NCBI GenBank assembly: GCA_964397365.1
Contig: CAYNIU010000164.1
Coordinates: 1-5,331, forward strand
Reading direction: 5' to 3'
Origin: Methylomarinum sp964397365
GTDB taxonomy: Bacteria; Pseudomonadota; Gammaproteobacteria; Methylococcales; Methylomonadaceae
Length of the DNA: 5,331 nt
The notes under the pieces are model-generated. The model was not told the DNA's origin, did not search any database, and worked only from the letters and a program-made list of their open reading frames with translations. The translations under genes were made by a program, and so were the position numbers. Positions 1-5,328 of this stretch are shown here, piece after piece; position 1 is the stretch's first letter; the number at the start of each line of letters is the position of its first letter.

Positions 1-54
1 GGACACCGCCCTTTCACGGCGGTAACGGGGGTTCGAACCCCCCTGGGGACGCCA
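1..54 (+). tRNA. tRNA-Glu (anticodon UUC), 3' part; 5' end outside the window
   Basis: The window opens inside a tRNA gene. GGAC at 1-4 is the 3' strand of the D stem. The anticodon stem is 6-10 paired with 18-22, closing a seven-base loop at 11-17 with anticodon TTC at 13-15, which reads glutamate codons. A four-base variable loop (23-26) is followed by the T arm: stem 27-31 with 39-43, and loop TTCGAAC at 32-38. The 3' acceptor strand is 44-50, the discriminator G is 51, and CCA at 52-54 is encoded in the DNA. The sequence closely resembles gammaproteobacterial tRNA-Glu as I remember it. The acceptor 5' strand and most of the D arm are missing because the window starts there. Confidence 0.95.
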
Positions 55-61
55 TGAATAG

Positions 62-92
62 ATGTCCGCTGCGCTGGTGGCGGGTGTTTTTT
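62..92 (+). terminator. Intrinsic terminator of the tRNA-Glu transcript
   Basis: Seven pairs, 66-72 with 77-83, close a four-base loop at 73-76. The lower part is CCGC against GCGG and the upper part has two G-U pairs. Weaker pairs (mostly G-U) can extend it outward to 62. The stem runs almost directly into six T at 87-92. It begins a few bases after the tRNA CCA end, so it most likely ends tRNA transcription and separates it from yceD. Confidence 0.75.
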
Positions 93-110
93 CATAGATA
101 ACACGGTAGT

Positions 111-141
111 TTCATGTTTTATTCTCAAAAAACGTTATAAA
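111..141 (+). promoter_or_regulatory. Weak sigma-70-like promoter candidate upstream of yceD
   Basis: TATAAA at 136-141 matches five of six bases of the -10 consensus. The best upstream partner is TTCATG at 111-116, a poor -35 match with a long 19-base spacer. No better pair was found between the tRNA terminator and yceD. If real, the yceD-rpmF mRNA would have a leader of roughly 135 bases. The rest of 93-284 is T-rich and holds no gene that I can support. Confidence 0.25.
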
Positions 142-284
142 TTCCGTTCAAGGTTTTCTGGCAGTGGTGTTCTTGTTGTCAACGTTTTGCTTTCGCCTTT
201 TCTTGTCCTCAAAAGCTTTTTGTATGGTGGATGTGAATCTATGTTGGGATAGAAAGTGCTTTTGAAGGTTTTGGGTTTGACGGC

Positions 285-845
285 ATGGCTAATAATATAT
301 ATCATTGCACAGTTATGTTAGACAGATTGCCTGATTTTATAGATCCAGTATTATTCGCTGAAAGGCGGAGAGTGTTGTCCGGGACAATAAAATTGAGTGA
401 ATTTACTCGATTGTCAAAAGTTCTGATGAAAAATGACGGTGATGTAAAGATTGATCTTGATTTTGAGAAAACAGGACGATTGGCTGTAATTAGCGGAACA
501 ATTGCGGCTGATTTTGTGTTGGAGTGTCAGACTTGCTTAAAAGGTGTTTTATGGCCTGTTGAAATAACTGTAAATTTAGGGGTTGTATCAACGCTTGAGC
601 AGGCAGACAGGCTTGCTGAAGAATTCGAGCCATTATGGATGGAAACAGAAACAATTTCTTTGATAGATCTGGTTGAGGATGAAGTTCTTCTTTCTTTGCC
701 TGATTTTCCAAGGCATAGCGATCAATGTATGGGATATTATGACAGGGCAAAGGAAGCACAACTGTTTACGGATAAAGATAACGAGCAATTAAAGTCTGAC
801 AACCCGTTTTCTGTTCTAGCTAAACTTAAAAATATTGGAGAGTAA
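285..845 (+). CDS. yceD: YceD/DUF177 family protein, 23S rRNA accumulation protein
   Basis: This 186-residue protein belongs to the YceD (DUF177) family. Family members have been linked to 23S rRNA accumulation in bacteria and plastids; the molecular activity is not settled. Family marks are ECQTC near residues 80-84 (the conserved CxxC pair, C81 and C84), an acidic stretch LIDLVEDEVLLSLP at 126-139, and the C-terminal NPFSVLAKLK at 173-182. E. coli YceD, recalled from memory, has matching ECQRC, MVEDEIILALP and NPFAVLASLK. No signal peptide or membrane segment is visible. It lies 4 bp before rpmF, the usual partner. The start is uncertain: no good Shine-Dalgarno lies at normal spacing before ATG 285. 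The family N-terminus aligns better with Met11 (ATG at 315), which also lacks one. Confidence 0.93.
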   Translation: MANNIYHCTVMLDRLPDFIDPVLFAERRRVLSGTIKLSEFTRLSKVLMKNDGDVKIDLDFEKTGRLAVISGTIAADFVLECQTCLKGVLWPVEITVNLGVVSTLEQADRLAEEFEPLWMETETISLIDLVEDEVLLSLPDFPRHSDQCMGYYDRAKEAQLFTDKDNEQLKSDNPFSVLAKLKNIGE

Positions 846-849
846 TTAA

Positions 850-1032
850 ATGGCTGTACAAAAAAGTAAAGTGACTCGTTCTAGGCGCGGTCAACGTCGT
901 TCTCATGATGCATTAACCAGCAAGACGCTGGCTCAGGATCCATTGACCGGTGAAGTTCATTTACGTCACCATATGACGCCTGATGGTTTTTTTAAGGGAC
1001 GTCAAATTATAGCCGGTAACGATGAAGATTAA
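850..1032 (+). CDS. rpmF: 50S ribosomal protein L32
   Basis: This 60-residue, strongly basic protein is ribosomal protein L32, a small component of the large subunit. The N-terminal MAVQKSKVTRSRRGQRRSHDAL is the family signature, and HLRHHMTPDGFFKGRQI near residues 37-53 matches the C-terminal half of E. coli L32 (57 residues). It has no cysteines, so it is the zinc-free form seen in many gammaproteobacteria. GGAG at 837-840, nine bases before the ATG and inside the end of yceD, is a good ribosome binding site. The 4-bp gap to yceD implies one mRNA. The acidic tail GNDED extends slightly past the E. coli C-terminus. A gap of 232 bp follows before plsX, so co-transcription with the lipid genes is likely from synteny but not shown by the sequence. 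Confidence 0.97.
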   Translation: MAVQKSKVTRSRRGQRRSHDALTSKTLAQDPLTGEVHLRHHMTPDGFFKGRQIIAGNDED

Positions 1033-1202
1033 TTTCTGACTCCTTGTAAATGTTTTAGCAAAACTTTCGCATTTTACGCTTACATTCTTTTCCTTGTTTA
1101 TGTCGGTAATACTGCGGTCGGCATGCATAATTAGATAGCCGAGGGCTTGCTCGTGTGAAGTGAATTATTGCTGAACAGTTTCGATGTCTTCCTTAATTTC
1201 AA

Positions 1203-1238
1203 AAGAGTAACGGCTTGTTGGCGCAGGACGTTACTTTT
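1203..1238 (+). other. Long stem-loop in the leader just upstream of the plsX ribosome binding site
   Basis: Bases 1203-1212 pair with 1229-1238 over ten pairs, one of them G-U. After a G-A mismatch (1213/1228), four further pairs, 1214-1217 with 1224-1227, close a six-base loop at 1218-1223. The 3' arm ends in TTTT but no clean T tract follows, so a terminator is possible but not convincing. It ends nine bases before the plsX AGGAG. It could be a leader structure, a processing site or an attenuator; the function is inferred from position only. In the rest of 1033-1202 I see only a weak AT-rich hairpin near 1052-1064 and no convincing promoter or gene. Confidence 0.45.
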
Positions 1239-1247
1239 CAATCTTTC

Positions 1248-1252
1248 AGGAG
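1248..1252 (+). promoter_or_regulatory. Ribosome binding site for plsX (supports the GTG start)
   Basis: AGGAG lies 12 bases before GTG at 1265, which is longer spacing than usual. In this frame the nearest upstream stop is at 1208-1210, and no ATG or GTG lies between it and 1265, so the GTG is the only sensible start that keeps the family N-terminus. Confidence 0.6.
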
Positions 1253-1264
1253 TTAATCCTAGAC

Positions 1265-2293
1265 GTGAGCTCAACTATATCAATTGATGCCATGGGAGGG
1301 GATTTTGGTCCTCAAGTCACTGTTCCGGCATCGCTGGAGTGCTTAAAAGCAAACCCAGATTTAAAACTTATCATGGTCGGTGATGAGACTGTTTTAGCTG
1401 AACAGTTAAGTCAGGCGCTTGTTGATTTTAAGGACAGAATTCAGATTCATCATAGCTCTCAGATTGTCGAGATGGATGAATCGCCACAAAGAGCCTTAAA
1501 AAATAAAAAAGACTCCTCTATGCGGGTTGCTATCAATCTGGTGCGCGATGGTGTTGCCGATGCATGCGTCAGTGCAGGAAATACGGGGGCTTTAATGGCA
1601 ACAGCCCGGTTTGTATTGAAAATGATACCAGGAATAGACAGGCCAGCAATAATTTCTACTTTGCCTTCTGTTTTTGGTCATACGCATATGCTGGATTTGG
1701 GCGGTAATGTTGATTGTACTGCCGAACATCTCTATCAATTTGCGATTATGGGTGAAGAGGTTGTCAAGGCGGTAGAAAATATTGATAAGCCGAGGGTCGG
1801 ATTGCTGAATATTGGCGAAGAGGATACCAAGGGCAATGAGCAGGTTAAATCGGCTGTCAGACTACTGGAAAATTCATCATTGAATTATATTGGTTATGTA
1901 GAAGGGAATTCTATAAATGCCGGTAATGTGAAAGTTGATTTGATTGTAACAGATGGTTTCGTCGGTAATGTTGCCTTAAAATCAATTGAAGGCGCGGCAA
2001 AAATGATTGCCACTAAATTGAAACAGTCGTTTAATAAAAATTTATTGACCCAACTGTTGGGAGTTATGGCATACCCGGTATTGAAGTCCTTTAAAGACAG
2101 TATTGATCCCCGGTTATATAATGGCGCTAGTTTTATCGGTTTGCGGGGATTGGTAATCAAAAGTCATGGCGGGGCTGATATTCTTGCTTTTGAAACAGCA
2201 ATACATTTAGCTGAAGTTGAAATTGCAAAAGATGTAACACGTAAAATTAGTGAAAAAGTTGAACGTGCTTTAGCTCAAAAGGAGGATATGTGA
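1265..2293 (+). CDS. plsX: Phosphate acyltransferase PlsX
   Basis: PlsX converts acyl-ACP and inorganic phosphate to acyl-phosphate. PlsY then uses this to acylate glycerol-3-phosphate, the first step of phospholipid synthesis. The family's enzyme is soluble but works at the inner face of the membrane. The 342 residues are a normal length. Conserved blocks in order are DAMGGDFGP (8-16), SAGNTGALMA (103-112), LDLGGNVD (143-150), LNIGEEDTKGN (181-191), VTDGFVGNVALK (228-239) and YNGASFIGLRGLVIKSHGGAD (285-305). Translation starts at GTG; the protein begins MSSTISIDAMGG, in register with the E. coli family start. The gene ends in GATATGTGA, and its last bases form the fabH start, so the two are translationally coupled. 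The C-terminus (about 315-342) is a charged helix-like tail. No key motif is missing. Confidence 0.97.
   Translation: MSSTISIDAMGGDFGPQVTVPASLECLKANPDLKLIMVGDETVLAEQLSQALVDFKDRIQIHHSSQIVEMDESPQRALKNKKDSSMRVAINLVRDGVADACVSAGNTGALMATARFVLKMIPGIDRPAIISTLPSVFGHTHMLDLGGNVDCTAEHLYQFAIMGEEVVKAVENIDKPRVGLLNIGEEDTKGNEQVKSAVRLLENSSLNYIGYVEGNSINAGNVKVDLIVTDGFVGNVALKSIEGAAKMIATKLKQSFNKNLLTQLLGVMAYPVLKSFKDSIDPRLYNGASFIGLRGLVIKSHGGADILAFETAIHLAEVEIAKDVTRKISEKVERALAQKEDM
2280..2285 (+). promoter_or_regulatory. Strong Shine-Dalgarno for fabH, inside the end of plsX
   Basis: A perfect AGGAGG (preceded by AAA) lies four bases before GTG 2290. The spacing is on the short side, but the match is the best in the window. 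It supports the GTG start over the ATG at 2288, which is the last sense codon of plsX and reads into TGA. Confidence 0.8.
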
Positions 2294-3258
2294 AACGTTA
2301 TGCAAAAGTTATTGGGACTGGCGGCTATTTGCCGGAAACAATCAGAACCAACGATGATATTTCGCAAATGGTGGATACCTCTGACAGCTGGATATATGAG
2401 CGCACTGGAATTAAGTCTCGGCGAATAGCTAGTCCCGAAGAAACTGCCGACAGCATGGCTGAAATTGCCGCTCGTCAGGCCATTGACGCAGCAAATATTA
2501 CCGCAGATGAAATAGATATGATTATCGTGGCCACCGGGTCGCCTAATCGGGTATATCCCAGTACAGCATGTTTGTTGCAGAATCGTTTGGATATTCGTCG
2601 CTGTGTATCATTCGATATTCAGGCGGCTTGTTCAGGATCAATATTTGCGCTTAGTATTGCCGATCAATATATTAAATCAGGAATTGCCAATAAAATACTG
2701 ATTATAGGGACTGAAATTTGTTCGCGTATCGTTGACTGGAGCGACAGGGGAACTTGTATACTGTTTGGTGATGGAGCAGGTGCAGTTTTGCTGGAATCCT
2801 CTGAACAGGCCGGTATTTTATCTACTCACATTGAGTCAGATGGTGGTTACGAAGACTTGTTATATTGCCCCAATCCCCAGGTTGCGACTGAGTCAAATAA
2901 AGATGAAGCAGGTTATATCAAGATGCGCGGTAATGAGGTTTTTAAAATTGCAGTCAATACTCTGGGGCGTATCGTTGATGAAACATTAGCGGCGAATGAC
3001 ATGCAAAAAACTGATGTGGACTGGTTAGTGCCGCATCAGGCCAATATCCGTATTATTGCGGCAACAGCAAAAAAATTGAGAATGTCTATGGATCAGGTGG
3101 TTTTGACACTGGAAGATCAAGGAAATACCTCATCTGCTTCGGTTTTGCTGGCTTTTAATGAAGCTGTCAGAGATGCCAGGATAAAGAAGGGGCAGGTTGT
3201 GCTTTTAGAGGCATTTGGCGCTGGTTTTACCTGGGGGTCAGCACTAATTAAATATTAG
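2290..3258 (+). CDS. fabH: 3-oxoacyl-ACP synthase III (beta-ketoacyl-ACP synthase III)
   Basis: FabH starts type II fatty acid synthesis by condensing acetyl-CoA with malonyl-ACP to give acetoacetyl-ACP. The 322 residues compare with 317 in E. coli. The start matches the family: MKRYAKVIGTGGYLPE, then NDDISQMVDTSDSW and RTGIKSRRI. The catalytic triad is present as Cys114 (in QAACSG), His249 (PHQAN) and Asn279 (QGNTSS), each a few residues beyond E. coli C112, H244 and N274. The glycine-rich LFGDGAGAVLL (158-168) and the end block LLEAFGAGFTWGSALI are also intact. Residue 117, directly after Cys-Ser-Gly, is Ser where E. coli has Phe. The GTG start overlaps the plsX stop by four bases and has a strong Shine-Dalgarno. 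A 169-bp gap then separates it from fabD, unlike the tight junction I recall in E. coli. Confidence 0.97.
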   Translation: MKRYAKVIGTGGYLPETIRTNDDISQMVDTSDSWIYERTGIKSRRIASPEETADSMAEIAARQAIDAANITADEIDMIIVATGSPNRVYPSTACLLQNRLDIRRCVSFDIQAACSGSIFALSIADQYIKSGIANKILIIGTEICSRIVDWSDRGTCILFGDGAGAVLLESSEQAGILSTHIESDGGYEDLLYCPNPQVATESNKDEAGYIKMRGNEVFKIAVNTLGRIVDETLAANDMQKTDVDWLVPHQANIRIIAATAKKLRMSMDQVVLTLEDQGNTSSASVLLAFNEAVRDARIKKGQVVLLEAFGAGFTWGSALIKY

Positions 3259-3300
3259 GACTTTTGGCAACTCAAGGTTGTCTTGTCGTTTGGTTTTTAT
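3259..3300 (+). terminator. Weak terminator-like hairpin after fabH
   Basis: GGCAAC at 3266-3271 pairs with GTTGTC at 3277-3282 (one G-U) around a five-base loop. An outer three-pair extension, 3259-3261 with 3285-3287, is possible across an internal loop. The downstream stretch is T-rich, ending in GGTTTTTAT by 3300, but the T run begins several bases from the stem. It could cause partial termination of the plsX-fabH message. It may equally be chance structure. Confidence 0.3.
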
Positions 3301-3427
3301 CTGTCTTTATGGGGATTTGGACGTAATTCTGATACCGATCAGCGATAGTCTTAATTGTTGCCTGGTTTTAAACATATAAAAACCCAGTAAGGCCGGGTGA
3401 ACTTTTTTCCGACAATTTTTTAAGAAA

Positions 3428-4378
3428 ATGAGTAAGCAGAATTATAATTTGACATTTGTGTTTCCGGGGCAGGGATCACAATCTGTTGGTATGTTGGCTG
3501 ATTTGGCTGAAGCTTATCCACAAGTCAGGCACACATTTGAACAGGCTTCAGATGTGTTAGGTTTTGATTTGTGGCGTATGGTGCAAAACGGCCCACTTGA
3601 AGAACTGAATCAAACACATAATACTCAGCCGGCGATGCTGGCTGCCGGTGTTGCCGTGTGGCAAGTCTGGTGTGAGCAAAGCAGCATCAGGCCTGGCTGG
3701 ATGGCTGGACACAGCCTCGGTGAATATACTGCTCTGGTTTGTTCTAACGCTATCAGTTTTGCCGATGGAATCAAATTGGTTGCTGAACGTGGACGTTTAA
3801 TGCAGGAAGCCGTCCCGGCCGGTATCGGGGCAATGGCGGCAATTATCGGTCTGGATGATCATGAAGTTGTTAAAGTGTGTGCAGATTGTGCTGAAAACGA
3901 AATTGTTTCAGCGGTAAATTTTAATGCTCCGGGACAAGTCGTTATTGCCGGTCATGTTGCGGCAGTGGAAAGGGCGATGGAAGCTGCAAAAGCGGCTGGC
4001 GCCAAACGAGCTTTGAAATTGCCGGTCAGTGTTCCTTCGCACTGTGCTCTGATGGAATTGGCTGCTGAAAAACTGGCTGAAAAGTTGATTGACACTCCTA
4101 TTGAAATTCCTGATGTTACCTTGATTCATAATGTGGATGTTGCCGCACATAGCGCCGAGGAAGTGATACGCAATGTTTTGCGCGAACAGTTATTCAAGCC
4201 GGTGCGCTGGGTGGATGGTATCAGGTTTATGCATGATCAAGGTGTTACGGCATTTGTTGAATGTGGTCCTGGAAAGATACTGATGGGACTTAACAGACGT
4301 ATTGTTAAAGATGCTGAACATATGACAATTTTTGATCCTGTAACATTAAATAAAGTTTTGGAGCAATTAAATGGATAA
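3428..4378 (+). CDS. fabD: Malonyl-CoA:ACP transacylase
   Basis: FabD moves the malonyl group from malonyl-CoA to acyl carrier protein, giving the two-carbon donor for FabH and the elongation synthases. The 316 residues compare with 309 in E. coli. Motifs in order are FPGQGSQ (12-18, Gln15), the nucleophile elbow GHSLGE (94-99, Ser96), Arg121 in AERGRLMQ, the GAMAAIIGLDD block near 134-144, VPSHCALM (202-209, His205) and Gln254 in REQLFKPV. These correspond to E. coli Gln11, Ser92, Arg117, His201 and Gln250, so the active site is complete. The N-terminus is about four residues longer than in E. coli, and the ATG has only a weak AAGAAA upstream. The 3' end overlaps fabG by eight bases. A promoter in the preceding gap is possible but not convincing. 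Confidence 0.97.
   Translation: MSKQNYNLTFVFPGQGSQSVGMLADLAEAYPQVRHTFEQASDVLGFDLWRMVQNGPLEELNQTHNTQPAMLAAGVAVWQVWCEQSSIRPGWMAGHSLGEYTALVCSNAISFADGIKLVAERGRLMQEAVPAGIGAMAAIIGLDDHEVVKVCADCAENEIVSAVNFNAPGQVVIAGHVAAVERAMEAAKAAGAKRALKLPVSVPSHCALMELAAEKLAEKLIDTPIEIPDVTLIHNVDVAAHSAEEVIRNVLREQLFKPVRWVDGIRFMHDQGVTAFVECGPGKILMGLNRRIVKDAEHMTIFDPVTLNKVLEQLNG
4360..4363 (+). promoter_or_regulatory. Ribosome binding site for fabG, inside fabD
   Basis: GGAG, within TTTTGGAG, lies seven bases before ATG 4371 and inside the last codons of fabD. With the eight-base overlap of the two genes, it points to translational coupling and fixes the fabG start. Confidence 0.75.
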
Positions 4379-5099
4379 AAAAATAGCTTTGGTTACCGGA
4401 GCCAGTCGGGGTATCGGACGTGCTATTGCTGAAAAATTGGCGGCAGATGGTTTTTTTGTCGTCGGTACGGCAACATCGGATAGTGGAGCTGATTCCATTT
4501 CCACCTGGGTAGCTGAAAATGGTCATGGGCTTAAACTTAATGTTGGCGATGTTGAATCTATCGCAGCAGTGATCAAGAACGTTAACGATAATTTCGGAGC
4601 GCCGTTTGTATTAGTCAATAACGCCGGTATTACCCGTGATAATTTATTGATGCGAATGAAAGAAGAGGAATGGAATGAAGTCATTAACACTGATCTGACC
4701 TCAATTTTTCGTATGAGTAAGGCCGTTTTACGTGGCATGGTGAAAGCTAGGGGAGGACGGATTATCAATATTTCTTCGGTTGTCGGTGCAACCGGGAATG
4801 CTGGACAGGCAAATTATGCAGCTGCAAAGGCCGGGATGGTTGGTTTTGCAAAATCCATGGCCAAAGAAGTGGGGTCGCGGAACATTACTGTAAATACGGT
4901 CGCTCCGGGGTTTATTGATACCGATATGACCAAAGATCTGGCCGATGAGAACAAAGAAACACTGTTAGCATCAGTCGCTCTGGGACGATTGGGGAATCCT
5001 GATGAAATTGCTCATGCGGTTTCATTTTTAGCTTCTGATGGAGCTTCTTATATTACCGGTGAAACCATTCATGTGAATGGCGGAATGTTTATGCCTTAG
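4371..5099 (+). CDS. fabG: 3-oxoacyl-ACP reductase (short-chain dehydrogenase)
   Basis: FabG reduces 3-oxoacyl-ACP to (3R)-3-hydroxyacyl-ACP with NADPH, the first reduction in each elongation round. The protein is 242 residues, against 244 in E. coli, and is a classical short-chain dehydrogenase. It has the cofactor motif TGASRGIG (9-16), with Arg13 fitting NADPH use. It also has NNAGITRDNLLMRM (83-96), the catalytic Ser136 (NISSVVG), Tyr149 and Lys153 (NYAAAKAG), VAPGFIDTDMT (177-187) and the C-terminal HVNGGMFMP. One oddity: the position of E. coli Asn110, usually counted as the fourth member of the catalytic tetrad, is Asp108 here (INTDLTS, codon GAT at 4692-4694). All other motifs are intact, so I call it functional FabG. 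The gene overlaps fabD by eight bases and precedes the expected acpP. Confidence 0.96.
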   Translation: MDKKIALVTGASRGIGRAIAEKLAADGFFVVGTATSDSGADSISTWVAENGHGLKLNVGDVESIAAVIKNVNDNFGAPFVLVNNAGITRDNLLMRMKEEEWNEVINTDLTSIFRMSKAVLRGMVKARGGRIINISSVVGATGNAGQANYAAAKAGMVGFAKSMAKEVGSRNITVNTVAPGFIDTDMTKDLADENKETLLASVALGRLGNPDEIAHAVSFLASDGASYITGETIHVNGGMFMP

Positions 5100-5151
5100 G
5101 AGCGCGTACAGAATAAGTTCGGCAACCGCTTGTGGAATTTATGTTTGTATT

Positions 5152-5194
5152 CAATGCGCGGAGAATGGTGCATTGTAAGCTATGTAACCATAGC
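5152..5194 (+). repeat. Two adjacent stem-loops between fabG and the presumed acpP promoter
   Basis: First hairpin: CAATGCGC at 5152-5159 pairs with GTGCATTG at 5168-5175 (eight pairs, one G-U) around an eight-base loop. Second hairpin, three bases later: GCTATG at 5179-5184 pairs perfectly with CATAGC at 5189-5194 around the loop TAAC. Neither is followed by a T tract, so they do not look like intrinsic terminators. They could protect or process the 3' end of the fabDG message, or in DNA form a palindromic binding site. The roles are inferred from position only. Confidence 0.4.
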
Positions 5195-5263
5195 CGCAAC
5201 ATCAAAGACGGACAAAAAGATAAGCGAGTCACCTAACTTAATTTTATGCGCGTTCCTTGAATA

Positions 5264-5293
5264 TTGTGATTTTAAACTGATTTCAAGTATAAT
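5264..5293 (+). promoter_or_regulatory. Sigma-70-type promoter, probably for the downstream gene (expected acpP)
   Basis: A perfect TATAAT at 5288-5293 is preceded, 18 bases upstream, by TTGTGA at 5264-5269 (four of six matches to TTGACA). Transcription would start near 5299-5301. The next gene lies outside the window. In the conserved order rpmF-plsX-fabH-fabD-fabG it is normally acpP, which is highly expressed and commonly has its own promoter in addition to read-through. Confidence 0.55.
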
Positions 5294-5297
5294 TCAC

Positions 5298-5328
5298 CCC
5301 GCCGTCTGGAATAGTAGCCAGTTGCGGG
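5298..5328 (+). other. Stem-loop at the expected 5' end of the downstream transcript
   Basis: CCCGC at 5298-5302 pairs with GCGGG at 5324-5328. After a small internal loop, CTGG at 5306-5309 pairs with CCAG at 5318-5321 around an eight-base loop. The position coincides with the start site predicted from the TATAAT at 5288, so the new mRNA could begin with a hairpin. The window ends three bases later. A T tract beyond it, which would make this a terminator of the fab operon, therefore cannot be excluded. Confidence 0.4.

Noticed and set aside
176..181. TTGTCA as a -35 box for yceD
   Set aside because: It is a good -35 match, but no acceptable -10 lies 15-19 bases downstream.
131..186. Two AACGTT sites (131-136 and 181-186) as a possible operator pair
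   Set aside because: Six-base palindromes at this spacing in AT-rich DNA are expected by chance, and the flanks do not match.
211..220. Perfect 10-base palindrome AAAAGCTTTT upstream of yceD
   Set aside because: It is short, made mainly of A and T runs, and has no partner site; chance is the simplest explanation.
490..759. Minus-strand open frame inside yceD, and similar antisense frames inside plsX, fabD and fabG
   Set aside because: They lie opposite well-supported genes, have low-complexity or unrecognisable translations, and lack start signals.
1052..1067. Small hairpin GTTTT-AGC-AAAAC followed by TTT after rpmF, as a possible terminator
   Set aside because: The stem has only one G-C pair and the T run is three bases, too weak to call a terminator.
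1100..1138. Tiny 12-codon reading frame starting at ATG 1100 in the rpmF-plsX gap, as a leader peptide
   Set aside because: It has no ribosome binding site, no run of regulatory codons and no recognisable peptide.
2732..2989. Alternative + strand frame inside fabH
   Set aside because: It is a shifted frame of a gene whose own frame has intact family motifs from end to end.
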